Below are positions 5,045 through 7,854 of a DNA stretch of 7,854 nt, in pieces. The position numbers and the translations under genes are program-made. Within the stretch, counting starts at the first letter, position 1. The number at the start of each line of letters is the position of its first letter. The DNA is from Chitinophagaceae bacterium (GTDB lineage: Bacteria; Bacteroidota; Bacteroidia; Chitinophagales; Chitinophagaceae), in the NCBI GenBank assembly GCA_025455205.1, contig JALOMZ010000072.1, positions 1 through 7,854 of the forward strand, written 5' to 3'. Under the pieces are notes generated by a model. The model had not been told where the DNA came from. It was given only the letters and a program-made list of their open reading frames with translations, and ran no database searches.

Positions 5045-7618
5045 TTATTTCTTCCTTGGTGTAGCTTTTCGGGTAGCCGCCTTTTTGGGAGCCGCCGATT
5101 TTGTGACTGTTTTCTTTTCCGCTGCTTTTTTGGTGAAGGCCTCCGGCACCTGGGCGGTGATGATCTCCTTCACTTCTTCCAGCGAAAGGGCAGCCGCTTC
5201 CTCCTGGGTGAACTTGCTTTTGCCAGGCTTGCCCAGCTTCAGCATCTTTTTACCAAAGCGTACGTATGGCCCCCAACGCCCGTTTTCAATACTGATCTTC
5301 AGCTCCGGCCATTGCTGGATATACCGGTTGGCTTCTTTGTCCAGTTTTCCAGCAATGAGCTCCTCACAATCCTGTTGTGTAAGGGCATCGAAGTTGTACC
5401 GGCGGGGTACATTGATATAGAGGTCGCCCCATTTGATGAAGGGTCCAAAGCGGCCCTTGCCCTTGGTAACGGGCTGGCCTTCGTAGGTGGCAATGGGCGC
5501 ATCGGCCCTGTTCTTTTCCTGGATAAGGGCCTGTGCGCGGGCCATATCCACGCCCATGGGATCCTCGCCTTTGGGCAGGGAAATGAAGGCATCGCCATAC
5601 TTCACGTAGGGACCAAAACGACCTACTCCCACGCTCACTTCCTTGCCCTCCCATTCGCCCAGGCTGAAGGGCAAACGAAAGAGGGACAGGGCCTCTTCGA
5701 GCGTAATTGTTTCAATACTTTGTCCGGGCCGCAAACTCGCAAACAGCGGCTTCTCCTCATCCTCTGCGGTACCTATCTGGATCATGGCGCCGAAACGGCC
5801 CATCCTGGCAAACACCGGTTTGCGCGAGTCGGGGTGTTCACCCAGGAAACGCTCGCCGGTAGCCCGGTCGGCCTTCTCCAGGGTTTGCTCCACTTCGCGA
5901 TGGAAGGGATCGTAAAAATCGCGGACCATGCGATTCCACTGCTTGCTGCCCTCAGCCACCTTGTCAAACTCCTCTTCAATGCTGGCCGTGAAACCGTAAT
6001 CCATCACCTGTTCAAAATGCTTGTTCAGGAAGTCGGTCACCACAAACCCAAGGTCGGTAGGAAACAGCTTTGACTTTTCCACCCCGAAATTCTCTGTTTG
6101 GCGGGCGGCGCTCACGCGGTTATCGCGAAGCTTCCAGATGCGGATACTGCGCTGCTGTCCCTCGCGGTCGGCCTTCTCCACATACCCGCGTTTCAGGATG
6201 GTGGAAATGGTGGGTGCGTAGGTGGAGGGACGTCCAATACCCAGCTCTTCCATTTTCTTTACCAGCGAGGCTTCTGTGTAGCGGGCCGGCGGACGGCTGA
6301 ATTTCTCTGTTGCGGTCATTTCCAGCAGTGTTACCTGCTGCCCGATGGCCAGGCTGGGCAGGCGGCCATCCTGCTGCTCCTCTTCTTCGTCGGAGCTTTC
6401 CATATATACTTTCAGAAAGCCATCAAACTTGATCACTTCGCCGGTAGCCGTGAGCGATTCGCCATTGGTGCTGATGCCAATACGGGCCGTTGTCTTTTCC
6501 AGTTCCGCGTCGGCCATTTGCGAAGCAATGGTGCGCTTCCAGATCAGTTCATACAGCCGGGCACCTTCAGGATCGCTGATGGTAGCATGCTCCATGTAAG
6601 TGGGGCGTATGGCTTCGTGCGCTTCCTGGGCACTTTCGTTCTTGTTCCGGTATTTCCGGATATGGAGGTACTTCTTGCCGTAGTTTTCTTCGATGGCATT
6701 GCCGATGGCGCCCAAAGCGGTGTCGCTCAGGTTCACGCTGTCGGTACGCATATAGGTGATATGACCCGCTTCGTACAGCTTCTGGGCAATGAGCATGGTT
6801 TTGGCCACGCCGTATCCCAGCTTGCGGCTGGCTTCCTGCTGCAGGGTGGAGGTGGTGAAAGGAGCCGCCGGGCTGCGTTTGCCGGGTTTCACCACAATGT
6901 CCTGCACCGTATAATTGGCGCCCAGGCAGCTGTTCAGGAATTGTTCCGCCTGCTGCTCTGTGCTGAACCGGTTACCTTCCGCTTCAAAGCTGATATCGCG
7001 GCCATTGAGGTCCTTTCCGGCAAACTGGGCCTTCACCACAAAGGCGCTTTCGCTGGTAAATGCATTGATTTCCCGCTCCTTCTCCACAATCAGCCGCACT
7101 GCCACGCTCTGCACGCGGCCGGCGCTGAGGCTGCGCTGCATGCCAATTTTCCGCCATAGTACAGGGCTGATCTCAAAACCTACGATTCGGTCCAATACCC
7201 GGCGTGCCTGCTGGGCATTCACCAGGTTCATGTTCACGGTGCGGGGATTGGCCACCGCCTTCTGGATGGCCGGCTTGGTGATCTCATGAAACACGATGCG
7301 CTTGGTGGTATGCGGGTCCAGCCCCAGCACCTCGCACAGGTGCCAGCTGATGCTTTCCCCTTCGCGGTCCTCATCGCTTGCCAGCCACACTTCCTCAGAA
7401 GATTTCGCCAGTTTCCGCAGCTCGCTGACCACTTTCTGCTTCTCATCCGGAACAATATAGCGGGGCTCGAAACCGTGGTCGATATCGATACCCATATCAT
7501 CCTTTTCCAGGTCGCGGATATGGCCATAACAACTCTTCACCTGGAAATCCTTTCCCAGGAATTTCTCAATGGTTTTTGCCTTGGCCGGGCTCTCTACGAT
7601 CAGTAAATTCTTTGCCAT
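5045..7618 (-). CDS. topA: DNA topoisomerase I (type IA)
   Basis: This 857-residue enzyme relaxes negatively supercoiled DNA by cutting and rejoining one strand. The N-terminal TOPRIM domain has E9 (LIVESPAKAKTI) and the metal-binding DEDREGE segment (D82, D84, E86). The catalytic tyrosine is Y289 in GHITYMRTDS, with R291 close by. Other family blocks are AGRVQSVAVR (166-175), QEAHEAIRPT (331-340) and ELGIGRPSTYAPTI (458-471). An acidic stretch lies at about 409-414. The C-terminal region lacks cysteine zinc fingers. Instead it has four GR(F/W)G repeats at about 607, 666, 722 and 780, followed by a Lys/Ala-rich tail from about 829 that should bind DNA non-specifically. This is the usual Bacteroidota layout and a normal length. 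The ATG at 7616-7618 begins the typical MAKNLLIVES. The gene leads a probable operon with the two membrane-protein genes downstream. Confidence 0.98.
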   Translation of the reverse strand: MAKNLLIVESPAKAKTIEKFLGKDFQVKSCYGHIRDLEKDDMGIDIDHGFEPRYIVPDEKQKVVSELRKLAKSSEEVWLASDEDREGESISWHLCEVLGLDPHTTKRIVFHEITKPAIQKAVANPRTVNMNLVNAQQARRVLDRIVGFEISPVLWRKIGMQRSLSAGRVQSVAVRLIVEKEREINAFTSESAFVVKAQFAGKDLNGRDISFEAEGNRFSTEQQAEQFLNSCLGANYTVQDIVVKPGKRSPAAPFTTSTLQQEASRKLGYGVAKTMLIAQKLYEAGHITYMRTDSVNLSDTALGAIGNAIEENYGKKYLHIRKYRNKNESAQEAHEAIRPTYMEHATISDPEGARLYELIWKRTIASQMADAELEKTTARIGISTNGESLTATGEVIKFDGFLKVYMESSDEEEEQQDGRLPSLAIGQQVTLLEMTATEKFSRPPARYTEASLVKKMEELGIGRPSTYAPTISTILKRGYVEKADREGQQRSIRIWKLRDNRVSAARQTENFGVEKSKLFPTDLGFVVTDFLNKHFEQVMDYGFTASIEEEFDKVAEGSKQWNRMVRDFYDPFHREVEQTLEKADRATGERFLGEHPDSRKPVFARMGRFGAMIQIGTAEDEEKPLFASLRPGQSIETITLEEALSLFRLPFSLGEWEGKEVSVGVGRFGPYVKYGDAFISLPKGEDPMGVDMARAQALIQEKNRADAPIATYEGQPVTKGKGRFGPFIKWGDLYINVPRRYNFDALTQQDCEELIAGKLDKEANRYIQQWPELKISIENGRWGPYVRFGKKMLKLGKPGKSKFTQEEAAALSLEEVKEIITAQVPEAFTKKAAEKKTVTKSAAPKKAATRKATPRKK

Positions 7619-7644
7619 TTTAGTGCGGGTAGCGTGTTTGAATT

Positions 7645-7703
7645 TAATGGTGCTGCCAGTGCCGCAGGGTTTCGATTGGCGGCATTTGCAGGCAGCAATA
7701 TTA
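7645..7703. promoter_or_regulatory. Extended stem-loop upstream of topA
   Basis: TGCTGCC (7651-7657) pairs with GGCAGCA (7691-7697). Nested inside, TGCCGC (7660-7665) pairs with GCGGCA (7679-7684) around a 13-nt loop. Outside, TAAT (7645-7648) can pair with ATTA (7700-7703). Altogether 17 base pairs are interrupted only by small internal loops. The structure begins 27 bp upstream of the topA start. It could be a leader RNA hairpin controlling topA, or a site where DNA extrudes or a regulator binds. Which of these applies cannot be read from the sequence. Confidence 0.5.
7696..7703 (-). promoter_or_regulatory. Possible -7 element of the topA promoter
   Basis: On the minus strand TAATATTG matches five of six fixed bases of TAnnTTTG. 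No TTG lies at the expected distance upstream; only a T7 run is found there. If used, transcription would begin near 7690, and the right-hand arm of the stem-loop would be in the promoter rather than in the RNA. Confidence is therefore low. Confidence 0.25.
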
Positions 7704-7713
7704 GGACAAGTTG

Positions 7714-7758
7714 AAAAAAACTGGCATTAAATGGGTGGGGGGCCTTGCCGGCAGCCCC
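7714..7758 (-). terminator. Possible terminator region behind the alpha/beta hydrolase gene
   Basis: Downstream of the hydrolase stop, on the minus strand, lies a GC-rich hairpin: GGGGC at 7758-7754 pairs with GCCCC at 7743-7739. An imperfect pairing of CCGGCA (7752-7747) with TGCCAG (7726-7721) lies directly in front of a T7 run (7720-7714). Either could end transcription before topA, but neither is a clean intrinsic terminator. Confidence 0.3.
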
Positions 7759-7774
7759 GGATTTTGGGCTGTAT

Positions 7775-7854
7775 TCACAGCATGTCGAGTATCTTTTTGC
7801 GCACCTGGTTGTCGCGGTAGATCCGGCTGTGCCCCAGGCCGCGGGTGATATGAA
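7775..7854 (-). CDS. Alpha/beta hydrolase, C-terminal end (truncated by the window)
   Basis: Only the last 25 codons and the stop codon (TGA, 7777-7775) are inside the window. The residues HITRGLGHSRIYRDNQV carry the GLGH motif followed by a charged segment and a final amphipathic helix (KKILDML). This is the usual C-terminal end of alpha/beta-hydrolase-fold proteins, and the histidine of GLGH is the catalytic-triad His. The substrate cannot be told. The gene lies upstream of topA on the same strand, separated by 156 bp with a possible terminator, so it is probably a separate transcription unit. A 5-bp hairpin (GCTGT/ACAGC, 7768-7781) spans the stop codon. Confidence 0.75.
   Translation of the reverse strand, partial: HITRGLGHSRIYRDNQVRKKILDML

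Noticed and set aside
4973..7159. Two long plus-strand open frames (366 and 353 codons) within topA
   Set aside because: They lie antisense to a full-length, motif-complete topA and have no recognisable domains.

Overview
The window reads as ordinary chromosomal DNA of a fairly GC-rich member of the Bacteroidota, most likely of the Chitinophagaceae type. Four things suggest this. Starts are preceded by A-rich leaders without Shine-Dalgarno sequences. Promoter candidates resemble the Bacteroidota form TTG-N17-23-TAnnTTTG. There is a stand-alone isoamylase early-set protein. There is also a Ser/Thr kinase fused to a COG3899-type ATPase. The assignment is inference from gene content, and I cannot name a genus.

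Layout, left to right. Positions 1-1283 (minus) hold the N-terminal 427 residues of a very large signalling protein: a Ser/Thr kinase domain followed by a predicted ATPase that runs off the left edge. A divergent intergenic region (1284-1602) carries nested inverted repeats, a possible promoter for the kinase and a doubtful 31-codon ORF. Positions 1603-2865 (plus) encode a class V-fold PLP-dependent enzyme with a Tat-like N-terminus. A stem-loop follows, then a 288-bp gap with a promoter candidate. Positions 3154-3447 (plus) encode a 97-residue isoamylase early-set/AMPK-type glycogen-binding domain protein, which ends at a strong bidirectional terminator.

The right half is entirely minus-strand. 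topA (7618-5045) encodes a full-length DNA topoisomerase I. It is followed after 12 bp by a YcxB-like two-helix membrane protein (5032-4478), then after 79 bp by a four-helix membrane protein of unknown function (4398-3601). Spacing and strand suggest one transcription unit, ending at the shared terminator near 3492-3530. The two small membrane proteins look related in design: each has a helix pair followed by a small beta-rich domain with an HFxxxDI stretch. Upstream of topA is an intergenic region with an unusually well-paired stem-loop. The last 25 codons of an alpha/beta hydrolase gene, including its catalytic-histidine motif, enter from the right edge.

I see no mobile element, CRISPR array, rRNA, tRNA or clear defence system. 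The most interesting points are the kinase-ATPase front end, the structured topA leader, the paired small membrane proteins downstream of topA, and the small ORF with repeats between the divergent genes.
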